In this document: positions 8,376 through 17,896 of the stretch, piece after piece
Layout: every line of letters starts with the position of its first letter
Position numbering within the stretch: the first letter of the stretch is position 1
Assembly (NCBI RefSeq): GCF_963975745.1
Contig: NZ_CAXBIB010000005.1
Location: forward strand, 62,001-126,000
Direction: 5' to 3'
Length of the DNA stretch: 64,000 bases
Source: Parvibaculum sp963975745
GTDB lineage: Bacteria > Pseudomonadota > Alphaproteobacteria > Parvibaculales > Parvibaculaceae
Translations under genes and position numbers: made by a program
The notes under the pieces: generated by a model
Database searches by the model: none
Told to the model about the DNA's origin: nothing
What the model saw: only the letters and a program-made list of their open reading frames with translations

Positions 8376-10463
8376 ATGTCACGCAATTTTCTGAAGCATG
8401 AAACGAGTCCCTATCTCCTGCAGCACAAGGACAATCCGGTGCACTGGCATCCCTGGGGGGAGGCGGCGCTCGAGGCCGCGCGCGCGACCGGCAAGCCGAT
8501 CCTGCTTTCGGTCGGCTATGCGGCCTGTCACTGGTGCCATGTGATGGCGCATGAGAGCTTCGAGGATCCGGGCGTCGCGGCGGTGATGAACGCGCATTTC
8601 GTCAACATCAAGGTCGACCGCGAGGAACGCCCCGACATCGATGCGATCTACATGTCGGCGCTGCATCTGCTGGGACAGCAGGGCGGCTGGCCCTTGACGA
8701 TGTTCCTGACGCCGGACGGCGAGCCCTTCTGGGGCGGCACCTATTTTCCCAAGGAACCCAATTACGGCCGGCCGGGCTTCGTGCAGGTGCTGGAGGAAGT
8801 GGCGCGCCTCTTTCGCGAGGAACCCGAAAAGATCGACAAGAACCGCACGGCGCTGGTGGCCGCACTCGCCGAACAATCGGCGACCGCGCGGCCGGGCGAG
8901 CCGACCGAACAGGTGCCGCTGATCGTCGCCGAAAAATTGCTGCCGATGATGGATGGCGAGAATGGCGGCATAAAGGGCGCGCCGAAATTTCCGCAAGTGC
9001 CGATCCTGACCCTGCTCTTGCGCGCGCATCTGAAAACCGGCCGCGCCGATTTTTCGCAAGCCGTGACGCGGGCCCTCGACCACATGTCGGAGGGCGGCAT
9101 CTACGATCATCTCGGCGGCGGCTTTGCGCGCTATTCGGTCGACGAGTTCTGGCTGGCGCCGCATTTCGAGAAGATGCTCTACGACAATGCGCTGCTGATC
9201 GACCTTTTGACGCTGGTCTGGCAGGAGACGCGCAAGCCGCTTTACGCGCGCCGGGTGCGCGAGACGGTCGAGTGGATCGCCCGCGAGATGGTTGTCGAGG
9301 GCGGCGCCGGGCAAGGAGCTTCTTCGTCCCGCAGCGAGGCGCAAACAAACAAGGCATTTGCCGCGTCTCTGGATGCCGACAGCGAGGGCGTCGAGGGCAG
9401 GTTCTATGTCTGGTCGGAAGCCGAGATCGACAATCTCTTCACCCCGGCCGAGGCCGAACTCTTCAAGACCGCCTATGACGTGACGGCGGAAGGCAACTGG
9501 GAACACGCAAACATTCTCAACCGGCTGGCCCGCGCCGACCTGCCGCTTTCGCCCGAAGAGGAAGCCGCACTCGAACCGCTGAAGGCGCGCCTCTTCGTCG
9601 AGCGCGACCTGCGCGTGCATCCGGGCTTCGACGACAAGGTGCTGGCCGACTGGAACGGCATGGCGATCGCGGCCCTGGCGCGTGCCGGCGCCGCTTTCGG
9701 CGAGCCGGGCTGGATCGAGATGGCAGCATCAGCCTTCCGCTTCGTGATGGAGACGATGCGTCCAGACAAGGACGGCGAGCGCCGGCTGCACCACGCCTGG
9801 CGCGACGGCCGCCTGCAGCATCTCGCCATGGCCGACGATCTGGCCAACATGGCCGCGGCCGCGCTGGCGCTTCACGAGGCGACGGGGGACGGCGCCTATG
9901 TCGAGGCCGCCGAAAGCCTGGTCGCCGAACTCGACGCCCATTACCGCGACGGGACAAACGGCGGCTATTTCTTCACCGCCGACGACGCCCCGGCGCTGAT
10001 CGTCCGCAGACGGACGGTTGCCGACGACGCGACGCCGGCCGCCAACGGCACCCTGCCCGCGGTCTTCGCGCGGCTGGCGCTCATGACCGGCAAACCGGAC
10101 CACATGGCCCGCGCCGACGAGATCATCCGCGCCTTTGCCGGCGAGCTGCAGCAGAACATCTTTCCGCTCGGCACCTATATCGCAAGCTTCGAGACGCGGC
10201 TCAGGCCCGTCCAGATCGTGCTGGTGGGAACCACGGAAGAGACCGCCCCCCTCGCCCGCGCCGCTTTCGGCGTCGCACTGCCGAACCGCGTGCTGATGCG
10301 GGTCGCGGATGATGCGGCGCTGCCGGCGGGGCACCCCGCGCGCGGCAAGGGGAAACAGGGCGGCCAGCCGGCCGCTTATGTCTGTGCCGGCGAGACCTGC
10401 TCGCTGCCGCTGACGGAAGCGGCGGCGCTGTTGGCGGAGCTCAGGCGGGTGCGGACGGGATAG
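8376..10463 (+). CDS. YyaL/SSP411-type thioredoxin-domain protein (DUF255)
   Basis: The 695-residue product joins an N-terminal thioredoxin-like domain to an (alpha/alpha)6-barrel resembling glycoside hydrolases and N-acylglucosamine epimerases. The family signature FLKHETSPYLLQHKDNPVHW is at residues 5-24. The redox pair CHWC is at 51-54 and DREERPDID follows. The family is widespread but has no firm biochemical role. GGAAGG six bases before the ATG at 8376 supports the start. It is divergent from the DUF6489 gene, with 91 bases between starts. An alternative view as a cellulase-like enzyme is not supported by visible catalytic motifs. Confidence 0.9.
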   Translation: MSRNFLKHETSPYLLQHKDNPVHWHPWGEAALEAARATGKPILLSVGYAACHWCHVMAHESFEDPGVAAVMNAHFVNIKVDREERPDIDAIYMSALHLLGQQGGWPLTMFLTPDGEPFWGGTYFPKEPNYGRPGFVQVLEEVARLFREEPEKIDKNRTALVAALAEQSATARPGEPTEQVPLIVAEKLLPMMDGENGGIKGAPKFPQVPILTLLLRAHLKTGRADFSQAVTRALDHMSEGGIYDHLGGGFARYSVDEFWLAPHFEKMLYDNALLIDLLTLVWQETRKPLYARRVRETVEWIAREMVVEGGAGQGASSSRSEAQTNKAFAASLDADSEGVEGRFYVWSEAEIDNLFTPAEAELFKTAYDVTAEGNWEHANILNRLARADLPLSPEEEAALEPLKARLFVERDLRVHPGFDDKVLADWNGMAIAALARAGAAFGEPGWIEMAASAFRFVMETMRPDKDGERRLHHAWRDGRLQHLAMADDLANMAAAALALHEATGDGAYVEAAESLVAELDAHYRDGTNGGYFFTADDAPALIVRRRTVADDATPAANGTLPAVFARLALMTGKPDHMARADEIIRAFAGELQQNIFPLGTYIASFETRLRPVQIVLVGTTEETAPLARAAFGVALPNRVLMRVADDAALPAGHPARGKGKQGGQPAAYVCAGETCSLPLTEAAALLAELRRVRTG

Positions 10464-10483
10464 TTACGGGGTAGGATTTCCAG

Positions 10484-10687
10484 ATGGCAGAGGGACAAAA
10501 CAACGCCGCCCTGACCTATCTCCGCCGTCTCGACGAAAAAGTCGATCGGGCCGCCAAGGACATGCGCGAGGTCAAATCGCGTCTCGGCATTCTCGAAAAC
10601 CAGTATGCCAATGTCTCCAATCGCCTCGACCGTCTGGACGAGCGCATGGCGCGGCTTGAGAACCGGCTGGGTCTCGCCGACGCCTGA
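10484..10687 (+). CDS. Small coiled-coil hypothetical protein
   Basis: The 67-residue product is almost entirely one predicted amphipathic helix with heptad-spaced leucine, isoleucine and valine (YLRRLDEKVDRAAKDMREVK, then RLDRLDERMARLENRL). AGGA lies about 10 bases before the ATG. Short proteins of this type with repeated RLD motifs are common next to unrelated genes in alphaproteobacteria. It follows the YyaL-type gene by 20 bases and may share its transcript. Function is not known. Confidence 0.7.
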   Translation: MAEGQNNAALTYLRRLDEKVDRAAKDMREVKSRLGILENQYANVSNRLDRLDERMARLENRLGLADA

Positions 10688-10690
10688 TCC

Positions 10691-11626
10691 CTACTTCCGT
10701 CCCCGCCCTCTCCCCACACCACCGCCCATCGCCGTCGCCGGCAGGCCGGCCTCTTCGCGAATCCAGTTGCGGAAGGCCTGCACCTTGGGCCGGGCGGCGC
10801 TGCGTTCGGGATAGACCAGCCAATAGGCTTCCTCGTCGGGCATCTCGAATTCGAACAGCCGCACCAGCCGGCCTTCGGCGAGATCGGCCATGGCCAGCGT
10901 GTCATTGGCCAGCGCCACGCCCTGCCCGCCGGCCGCCGCCTGCAGCGCCAGGCTGGCCTCGATGAAGAGCGGGCCCTTGGCGGCCCAGCGCGGGTTCTTC
11001 ACGCCGGCCCCTTCGAGCCAGTTGAGCCAGTGCTGCATCGTCTCCTCATGCAGCAGCGGATAGTTCTTCAGGTCTTCCGGCTTGCGGATCGGCTTTTTCG
11101 GATCGATCAGCGAGGGCGCGCAGACCGGATAGACGGTCGCCTCGAAGAGCTTCTCGGCGATCGCATCGGGCCAGCCGCCGAGCCCGTAGCGCACGCCGAT
11201 ATCGACATCCTCGCGCTCGAAATCGACCAGCTCGGAGGACGGCATCAGCCGAAGCTCGATATCGGGATGGGCGCGGTGGAATTTGCCGAGCCGAAGCACC
11301 AGCCAGCGCGCGGCAAAGGAGGGCTCGACCGAAACCGTCAGCGCGGCGCTGTCGCGCGCACCCGCCTGCACCCAGCCCTCGGCGATCTGGTCGAAGGCGG
11401 CCGACAGCACCGGCAGCAGCCGCGCGCCGCGCTCGGTCAGTTCGACCGCGCGGCCGGTGCGGTGAAACAGCGCCGCCCCGAGTTCCTCCTCCAGCGCCCG
11501 GATCTGATGGCTGACCGCGCCATGGGTGACGCCGAGCTCAGCAGCGGCGCGCGAGAAGCTGCCCAGCCGGGCGGCCGCCTCGAAGGCGCGCAGGGCTTTC
11601 AGCGACGGCAGGCGGCGGGTCAACAT
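10691..11626 (-). CDS. LysR-family regulator, GcvA-like
   Basis: The 311-residue product has the LysR winged helix at residues 1-65. It carries the GcvA-type signature LPSLKALRAFEAAARLGSF and the recognition helix AELGVTHGAVSHQIRALE. A periplasmic-binding-like effector domain follows. It is GcvA-like by sequence, but no glycine-cleavage genes are nearby, so its target is unclear. LysR genes often control a divergent neighbour; here that is the short frame at 11727. The C-terminal GGGVGRGRGRK tail is unusual and low-complexity. Confidence 0.9.
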   Translation of the reverse strand: MLTRRLPSLKALRAFEAAARLGSFSRAAAELGVTHGAVSHQIRALEEELGAALFHRTGRAVELTERGARLLPVLSAAFDQIAEGWVQAGARDSAALTVSVEPSFAARWLVLRLGKFHRAHPDIELRLMPSSELVDFEREDVDIGVRYGLGGWPDAIAEKLFEATVYPVCAPSLIDPKKPIRKPEDLKNYPLLHEETMQHWLNWLEGAGVKNPRWAAKGPLFIEASLALQAAAGGQGVALANDTLAMADLAEGRLVRLFEFEMPDEEAYWLVYPERSAARPKVQAFRNWIREEAGLPATAMGGGVGRGRGRK

Positions 11627-11726
11627 AGGTTAGTTTTTCTCACTTCTGCGGTGCAAAAAGATCGTTTGATAATGGCCACGACAAGGCGCATATCAAGCCC
11701 ACAGACTAGACCCATTGGTGAATAAA

Positions 11727-11897
11727 ATGAACATCCTTGCCACTTATGCCTCGAGCTACGTCAATGCCTTCGACGTCGCCCTGTCCGCGCGCAGCGAACA
11801 GCCGGCCGGCAAGCACGACGACAGCCCCCGCCGCCTGCCGGCGCGGCTGCGCCTGCGCGCCCTGCTGGGCCGTCCGGAAACCGCCGAAGCCGCCTGA
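11727..11897 (+). CDS. Small hypothetical protein divergent from the LysR gene
   Basis: A 56-residue frame begins MNILATYASSYVNAFDVALS and ends in a basic region (RRLPARLRLRALLGRPET). In-frame TTG and GTG codons 12 and 9 bases earlier could also start it. It begins 100 bases from the LysR start, on the opposite strand, in the position of a LysR target. The basic tail vaguely recalls DUF1127-like small proteins, but I cannot place it. It may be non-coding. Confidence 0.4.
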   Translation: MNILATYASSYVNAFDVALSARSEQPAGKHDDSPRRLPARLRLRALLGRPETAEAA

Positions 11898-11986
11898 AAA
11901 ACTGCCGCTTTCCCTCGATTCGACGGGTAAGGATCGCTAGAGTTCCGGCTCTGACGTTCCCCCGTTGACGACGAAGGAGGCCGGCC

Positions 11987-12679
11987 ATGAGCGGCGACAC
12001 GATTGCGATCGAAACCCCGGACGGAAACTTCACGGGCTATCTCGCGAAACCGGCAACGGGCACAGGCCCCGGCATTGTCGTCATCCAGGAGATCTTCGGC
12101 GTCAACAAGGTGATGCGCGATCTCTGCGACGGGCTGGCCGGCAAAGGCTATATGGCGCTCTGCCCCGATCTCTTCTGGCGCATCGAGCCCGGCATCGACA
12201 TCACCGATCAGAGCGAAGCCGAGTGGAAAAAGGCCTTCGATCTCTTCGGCAAGTTCGATGTCGACAAGGGCGTGGCCGACATCGCCGCGACCATCCGCAC
12301 GCTGCGTCCGCTTTCGTCCGGCAAGGTCGGCACGGTCGGCTATTGCCTGGGCGGGCAGCTGGCCTATCTGGCCGCCTGCCACACCAGCACCGATGCCTCG
12401 GTCGGCTATTACGGCGTCAACATCCAGAACCGGCTCGACGATGCCCGGGGCATCAAGAAGCCGCTGATGCTGCATATCGCCGGCAAGGACGAATTCGTGC
12501 CGCCGGAGGCGCAGGAGGCCGTGGTGGCGGGCCTGCGCGACAACAGCCATGTGACGATCCATCGCTATCCGGAGATGGACCACGCCTTCGCCCGTCCCGG
12601 CGGCGCGCATTACGACAAGGCAACCGCCGACGAGGCCAACGACCGCACGCTGAAATTCTTCGCCCGGCATCTGGGATAA
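11987..12679 (+). CDS. Dienelactone hydrolase-family protein
   Basis: The 230-residue alpha/beta hydrolase has the family's cysteine nucleophile in VGYCLGG (residues about 119-125). The acid is in AGKDEFVP and the histidine in MDHAFARPG, giving a Cys-Asp-His triad. QEIFGVN near residue 42 is the typical oxyanion-side motif. A strong GAAGGAGG ribosome site precedes the ATG. No chlorocatechol or other aromatic pathway genes are close, so the natural substrate is open; general carboxymethylenebutenolidase activity is the usual annotation. Confidence 0.9.
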   Translation: MSGDTIAIETPDGNFTGYLAKPATGTGPGIVVIQEIFGVNKVMRDLCDGLAGKGYMALCPDLFWRIEPGIDITDQSEAEWKKAFDLFGKFDVDKGVADIAATIRTLRPLSSGKVGTVGYCLGGQLAYLAACHTSTDASVGYYGVNIQNRLDDARGIKKPLMLHIAGKDEFVPPEAQEAVVAGLRDNSHVTIHRYPEMDHAFARPGGAHYDKATADEANDRTLKFFARHLG

Positions 12680-12687
12680 ACAACAAT

Positions 12688-12728
12688 CGTCATTGCGAGG
12701 AGGCCGCAAGGCCGACGAAGCAATGACG
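12688..12728. repeat. REP-like palindromic element
   Basis: This 41-bp intergenic element has perfect 9-bp inverted ends, CGTCATTGC and GCAATGACG, around a GC-rich centre (gaggaggccgcaaggccg). Elements starting CGTCATTGCGAGGAG are a recurrent intergenic palindrome in many proteobacteria. It is the only copy seen in the window and lies just after the hydrolase stop. Confidence 0.75.
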
Positions 12729-12735
12729 CTCCTTT

Positions 12736-13371
12736 GTGGAGCTGCCTTTGTCGCTCGAGCTTTATCTGGGCTTCATCGCCGCGACGCTGATCCTCTGCCT
12801 GATGCCGGGACCGGTGGTGACCTATCTGGTCGCCTGCGGCATCCGCCAGGGCCCGCGCGCGGCGATGATCGGACTGGCCGGCACCACATCGGCGCTTCTC
12901 GTTCACATGACGCTGACGGTCCTCGGACTTGCGCCGCTGCTCGCGGCATTGGGACCCTGGTCGGAAGCATTGAAGCTGATCGGCGCGGCCTATCTGGTCT
13001 TTCTCGGTGTGCAGGCCTTCCGCGCGCCCTATGAGGATCCCGATCTCCCGGCCCAACTCAAAAAGACCGACAGCGCCGCAACGCTTTACCGCCGCGGCTT
13101 TCTGATCTCGGTCACCAATCCGAAGACGCTGGCTTTCTACGCGGCGTTCTTTCCGCAGTTCATCAGCCCGGCCGCAGCGGCGACACCGCAATTGCTGCTG
13201 CTGGCCGCAAGTTTCATCGCGGTCGGCACATTGTCGGACGGCGCCTTCGGCCTCGCGGCCGGCAGGCTGGCGCCCTATCTGAAGGGCGCGCGCGCCCAGG
13301 CGATCCGCAACCGCATCACCGGCGCGGTGCTGGTCGGCGCCGGCATCGGCCTGGCGCTGGCCCGCAAATAA
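12736..13371 (+). CDS. LysE-family amino-acid exporter
   Basis: The 211-residue integral membrane protein has the LysE/RhtB signature: a first helix with LCLMPGPVVTYLVACGIRQG, then AAYLVFLGVQAFR and LISVTNPKTLAFYAAFFPQF. About six membrane helices are apparent. The start is uncertain: GTG 12736 gives the longest reasonable frame, TTG 12748 a slightly shorter one, and neither has a strong ribosome site. Exported substrate cannot be told from sequence. The REP element sits immediately upstream. Confidence 0.85.
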   Translation: MELPLSLELYLGFIAATLILCLMPGPVVTYLVACGIRQGPRAAMIGLAGTTSALLVHMTLTVLGLAPLLAALGPWSEALKLIGAAYLVFLGVQAFRAPYEDPDLPAQLKKTDSAATLYRRGFLISVTNPKTLAFYAAFFPQFISPAAAATPQLLLLAASFIAVGTLSDGAFGLAAGRLAPYLKGARAQAIRNRITGAVLVGAGIGLALARK

Positions 13372-13405
13372 TCCGAACACCAGAAAGCAACAGAGGCGCA
13401 TTCAC

Positions 13406-14389
13406 ATGCAGAAGATCAAGGCGATCAGGATCGAGAAGACCGGCGGACCGGAAGCGATGGCGCTCAGGGAGGTCGAACTCGCGGGGCCCAAACCCGGCGA
13501 GGTGCAGGTGCGCGCGAAGGCGATCGGCATCAATTTCATCGACACCTATCACCGCTCGGGGCTTTACCCGGTGGCGCTGCCGTCGGGCATCGGCATGGAA
13601 GCGGCCGGCACGGTTGCCGCGGTCGGCGAGGGCGTCACGCATCTGAAGGAAGGCGACCGCGTCGCCTATGCCTCCGGTCCGATCGGCGCCTATGCCGAAG
13701 CCCATAACGTCAATGCGATGACGGTTGCGAAAGTTCCGGACGGCGTTGCCGACGAACAGGCCGCCGCGATGATGCTGAAAGGCATGACCGCGCAGTTCCT
13801 GTTGCGCCAGACCTTCCGTGTCGAGAAGGGCCAGACGATCCTCTGGCATGCAGCCGCCGGCGGCGTCGGCCTGATCGCCTGCCAATGGGCCAAGCATCTC
13901 GGCGCCACCGTGATCGGCACGACGAGTTCCGACGAGAAGGCGGCGCTGGCCCGCGCCCATGGCTGCGATCACGTGATCGATTACACAAAGGAGGACGTCG
14001 CCGAACGCGTCAAGGAAATCACCGGCGGCAAGAAAGTGCCGGTCGTCTATGACGGCGTCGGCAAGGCGACCTTTATCGGTTCGCTCGACAGCCTGGCGCC
14101 CCTGGGACTTCTGGTCTCCTTCGGCAATGCCTCGGGCCCGGTGACCGGCGTCGATCTCGGCATCCTGGCGCAGAAGGGATCGCTCTTCGTGACGCGGCCG
14201 ACCATGTTCCACTACATGCTGAAAACGCCGACCGCCTTCCAGGAGATGGCGGCCGAACTTTTCGATGTCGTCGCGAAAGGCGCGGTGAAGATCGAGGTCA
14301 ATCAGCGTTATGCGCTGGGCGAGGCCGCGAAGGCGCATATGGATCTCGAGGCGCGCAAGACGACCGGCGCCAGCGTGCTGGTGCCCTGA
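13406..14389 (+). CDS. NADPH:quinone oxidoreductase (zinc-free MDR family)
   Basis: The 327-residue medium-chain dehydrogenase/reductase resembles E. coli QorA. It shows GINFIDTYHRSGLYP in the substrate domain and the NADPH-binding loop AAAGGVGLIACQWAKHLGA near residue 150. HGCDHVIDY follows. Zinc-binding cysteines are absent, as expected for quinone reductases. It follows the LysE gene by 34 bases and precedes the GFA gene by 11, so a short operon is likely. Confidence 0.9.
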   Translation: MQKIKAIRIEKTGGPEAMALREVELAGPKPGEVQVRAKAIGINFIDTYHRSGLYPVALPSGIGMEAAGTVAAVGEGVTHLKEGDRVAYASGPIGAYAEAHNVNAMTVAKVPDGVADEQAAAMMLKGMTAQFLLRQTFRVEKGQTILWHAAAGGVGLIACQWAKHLGATVIGTTSSDEKAALARAHGCDHVIDYTKEDVAERVKEITGGKKVPVVYDGVGKATFIGSLDSLAPLGLLVSFGNASGPVTGVDLGILAQKGSLFVTRPTMFHYMLKTPTAFQEMAAELFDVVAKGAVKIEVNQRYALGEAAKAHMDLEARKTTGASVLVP

Positions 14390-14400
14390 AAGGAGCAGCG

Positions 14401-14817
14401 ATGATCGAGGGCAGCTGCCTTTGCGGCGCGGTGCGCTTCCGCGCCAGGCGCATCAGCGGCATCGTCACCTGTCATTGTACGATGTGCCGCAAGGCGGCCG
14501 GCGGCGCGGCCGGCGCCTTCTGCGTTGCGCTGCGCGACGAGGTGACATGGGAAGGCGCCGAACATCTGACGGTCCATCAAAGCTCGCCCGGCCTCGAACG
14601 CTCGTTCTGTTCGCGCTGCGGCACCGCGATGACCGGCGCCAATCTGATCGAGCCTGACGAGACGGTCATTCTCGCGGCCAATGCGCTTGACGGCGACGTC
14701 GCGGCGCGCGTCATCGCGCAGGAACATTGTGCCGCGAAAGCCGCATGGGACCGCGACAGCGAAAAGGCGCCGCATTTCGACGGCGCCTTTCCGGGCTGGG
14801 AAAACTTGCGGCCCTGA
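14401..14817 (+). CDS. GFA-family zinc protein
   Basis: The 138-residue protein has the zinc-binding pattern of the glutathione-dependent formaldehyde-activating (GFA) fold: GSCLCGAVRF at the N terminus, CHCTMCRK near residue 26 and FCSRCGT near residue 70. Many members have no proven link to formaldehyde, and none of the formaldehyde oxidation genes is adjacent, so a specific function is not assigned. AGGAG lies a few bases before the ATG. Confidence 0.9.
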   Translation: MIEGSCLCGAVRFRARRISGIVTCHCTMCRKAAGGAAGAFCVALRDEVTWEGAEHLTVHQSSPGLERSFCSRCGTAMTGANLIEPDETVILAANALDGDVAARVIAQEHCAAKAAWDRDSEKAPHFDGAFPGWENLRP

Positions 14818-14820
14818 GCC

Positions 14821-16086
<1,266 letters not shown>

Positions 16087-16406
16087 CGGCTTTGGTGGTC
16101 TTTCTTTGGAGGGTGCCGCCGGAAGGCCGTTGCGGGACCTATAGGGGCGGGTTTTGAAGGGCGGATCGGTGTTTCGTATGAGAATCTGATGGGAAAGCGG
16201 GCCTTCGCTCTCTCCGCCGTCGCACGAGAAGGGCTGTCCCTTGCGGGTCTTGAGCCTTGTGCGCGGTCTTCTGGCCGCCGCCTGTCTGAGGCCTGGGCCG
16301 GGAAAGGACTTGAAAGAAGGCCACCGGAAGAAATCCGGCTTGCAACCGATATAAGACCAGGCGCCGGAAAATTCAACGAAAATTGGTGCGGGGCCCCACG
16401 GCCCGG
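16087..16406. other. rho leader / hemJ-rho spacer
   Basis: This is a 320-bp gap between hemJ and rho, both on the minus strand. A 97-codon frame is open on the minus strand, but it is proline/arginine/serine-rich noise without family resemblance. Long untranslated leaders with autogenous Rho-dependent control are known for rho in other bacteria, so a leader role is reasonable. I see no firm terminator, riboswitch or promoter. Confidence 0.45.
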
Positions 16407-16850
16407 CTAGAAGGGCTTGGCAACCGCCAGCAGCACGATCAGGATCACCAGGAGTGGCGGCCCCTCATTGACGATCCGGTAGAAGCGAGCATCGTGGCGG
16501 TTTTCGTCCCGCTCGAGCTGCTTGCGCCAGCGCGCGAAGAAGCCGTGCAGCGCCGACATGACCAGGATCAGCAGCAGTTTCACATGCATCCAGCCCTGCG
16601 ACAGCAGCGCCGGATTGGCGACCAGCATCAGGATTCCGAACAGGAAACTCGCGATCATCGCCGGATTGACGATGCCCCTGAGCAGACGCCGTTCCATGAT
16701 CTTGAAGGTCTCGGCCTTGTCCGAGCCCGGCGCCGCCTCGGCATGATAGACGAACAGGCGCGGCAGATAGGCCATGCCGGCCATCCAGAAAATCACCGAA
16801 ATGATGTGCAGCGCCTTGATCCAGACGTAGTAACCCGCAAGGAAATCCAT
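16407..16850 (-). CDS. hemJ: Protoporphyrinogen IX oxidase HemJ
   Basis: HemJ is the membrane, heme-dependent protoporphyrinogen oxidase found in most alphaproteobacteria. The 147-residue product has about four membrane helices. It carries the conserved WIKALHIISVIFWMAGMAYL, with the essential histidine, and LPRLFVYH shortly after. It lies eight bases after hemH, within the hemE-hemH-hemJ gene set covering uroporphyrinogen decarboxylation, iron insertion and the oxidase step. A much longer frame open upstream is only the shadow of hemH. Confidence 0.95.
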   Translation of the reverse strand: MDFLAGYYVWIKALHIISVIFWMAGMAYLPRLFVYHAEAAPGSDKAETFKIMERRLLRGIVNPAMIASFLFGILMLVANPALLSQGWMHVKLLLILVMSALHGFFARWRKQLERDENRHDARFYRIVNEGPPLLVILIVLLAVAKPF

Positions 16851-16858
16851 GACGTGCC

Positions 16859-17896
16859 TCAGTTGACCGTTTCGAGCATGATCTTGGCGGTGCAGGGCCG
16901 CCCGGCCGCCTCTTCGGGGCAGAGAATCTCGCTGTCGTCCCGCGCCGCGCGCACCAGACCGGCCAGCGCAGCGATGAAATCGGGATGGACGCCCAGCGCC
17001 GGCACCCGGAAATAGGCCGGCACCCCGTTCTCCTGCGCAAGCTTCGCATATTCGATGTCGAGTTCGACCAGCGTTTCGGAATGTTCCGAGACGAAGGCGA
17101 CCGGCACGACGATCAGCCGCTTGCCCTCGGCGCCGGCACGCTTGATCTCGGCCTCGGTCGACGGCCCGATCCATTCGAGCGGCCCGACGCGCGACTGGTA
17201 GCAGGTCACCCAGTCGAGGCCGGGCCGATCGAGTTTCGCCACGATGGCCGCACAGCTTTGTTCGACCTGCGCCTGGTAGGGGTCGCCCTGCTCGACAATC
17301 CTTTTCGGCAGGCCATGCGCCGAGAACAGCACCCGGAGATTGTCGGTCGGCCCGGCCTTCTGCAGCGCTTCGGCCAGCAAGGACGCATGTGCGGCAATGA
17401 AGCCCTCGGTCACCGGATAGCAGCAGACGGCTTTTGCCGGCACGGCAAGCCGCGCCCTCTTTGCCGCCCGGTCCCAGTCTTTCAGCGAAGACTCGGTCGT
17501 TGTCGTCGAATATTGCGGATAGAGCGGCAGCAGCACGATCTCGTCGGCGCCCCAAGCCTTGACGGCCGCGGCGGCTTCATCGGCGAAGGGATGCCAGTAG
17601 CGCATGGCGAGGAAGCAGCGATACTCGGACTCGCCATCGGCTAATGCAGCCTCAAGGGCGCGTGCCTGGGCCTCGGTCAGCGGCACCAGCGGCGAGCCGC
17701 CACCGATCTCGGCATAGATCTCCTGCGCCACCGGCGCGCGTCTTTTCGACACGAGCCTGGCAATCAGCCAGCGAAAGGGCTGTGGCACCCGAATGATGGC
17801 CGGATCGCTGAACAGATTGAACAGGAACGGCTCGACCGCCTCCGGGCGATCCGGCCCGCCGAGATTGAACAGGACGATCGCGATCCGGCGTGTCAT
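16859..17896 (-). CDS. hemH: Ferrochelatase
   Basis: HemH inserts ferrous iron into protoporphyrin IX. The 345-residue product begins MTRRIAIVLFNLGGPDRPEAV and contains LLPLYPQYSTTTTES. The metal-site segment LFSAHGLPKRI lies near residue 195 and FVSEHSETLVELD further on. I start at the ATG ending at 17896, which overlaps the hemE stop as ATGA; a GTG three codons earlier also exists but would overlap hemE further. Confidence 0.96.
   Translation of the reverse strand: MTRRIAIVLFNLGGPDRPEAVEPFLFNLFSDPAIIRVPQPFRWLIARLVSKRRAPVAQEIYAEIGGGSPLVPLTEAQARALEAALADGESEYRCFLAMRYWHPFADEAAAAVKAWGADEIVLLPLYPQYSTTTTESSLKDWDRAAKRARLAVPAKAVCCYPVTEGFIAAHASLLAEALQKAGPTDNLRVLFSAHGLPKRIVEQGDPYQAQVEQSCAAIVAKLDRPGLDWVTCYQSRVGPLEWIGPSTEAEIKRAGAEGKRLIVVPVAFVSEHSETLVELDIEYAKLAQENGVPAYFRVPALGVHPDFIAALAGLVRAARDDSEILCPEEAAGRPCTAKIMLETVN

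Noticed and set aside
16407..17555. A 382-codon minus-strand frame that would fuse an extra domain to HemJ.
   Set aside because: The extension is an out-of-frame shadow of hemH; HemJ proteins are about 145 residues and start at the ATG ending at 16850.
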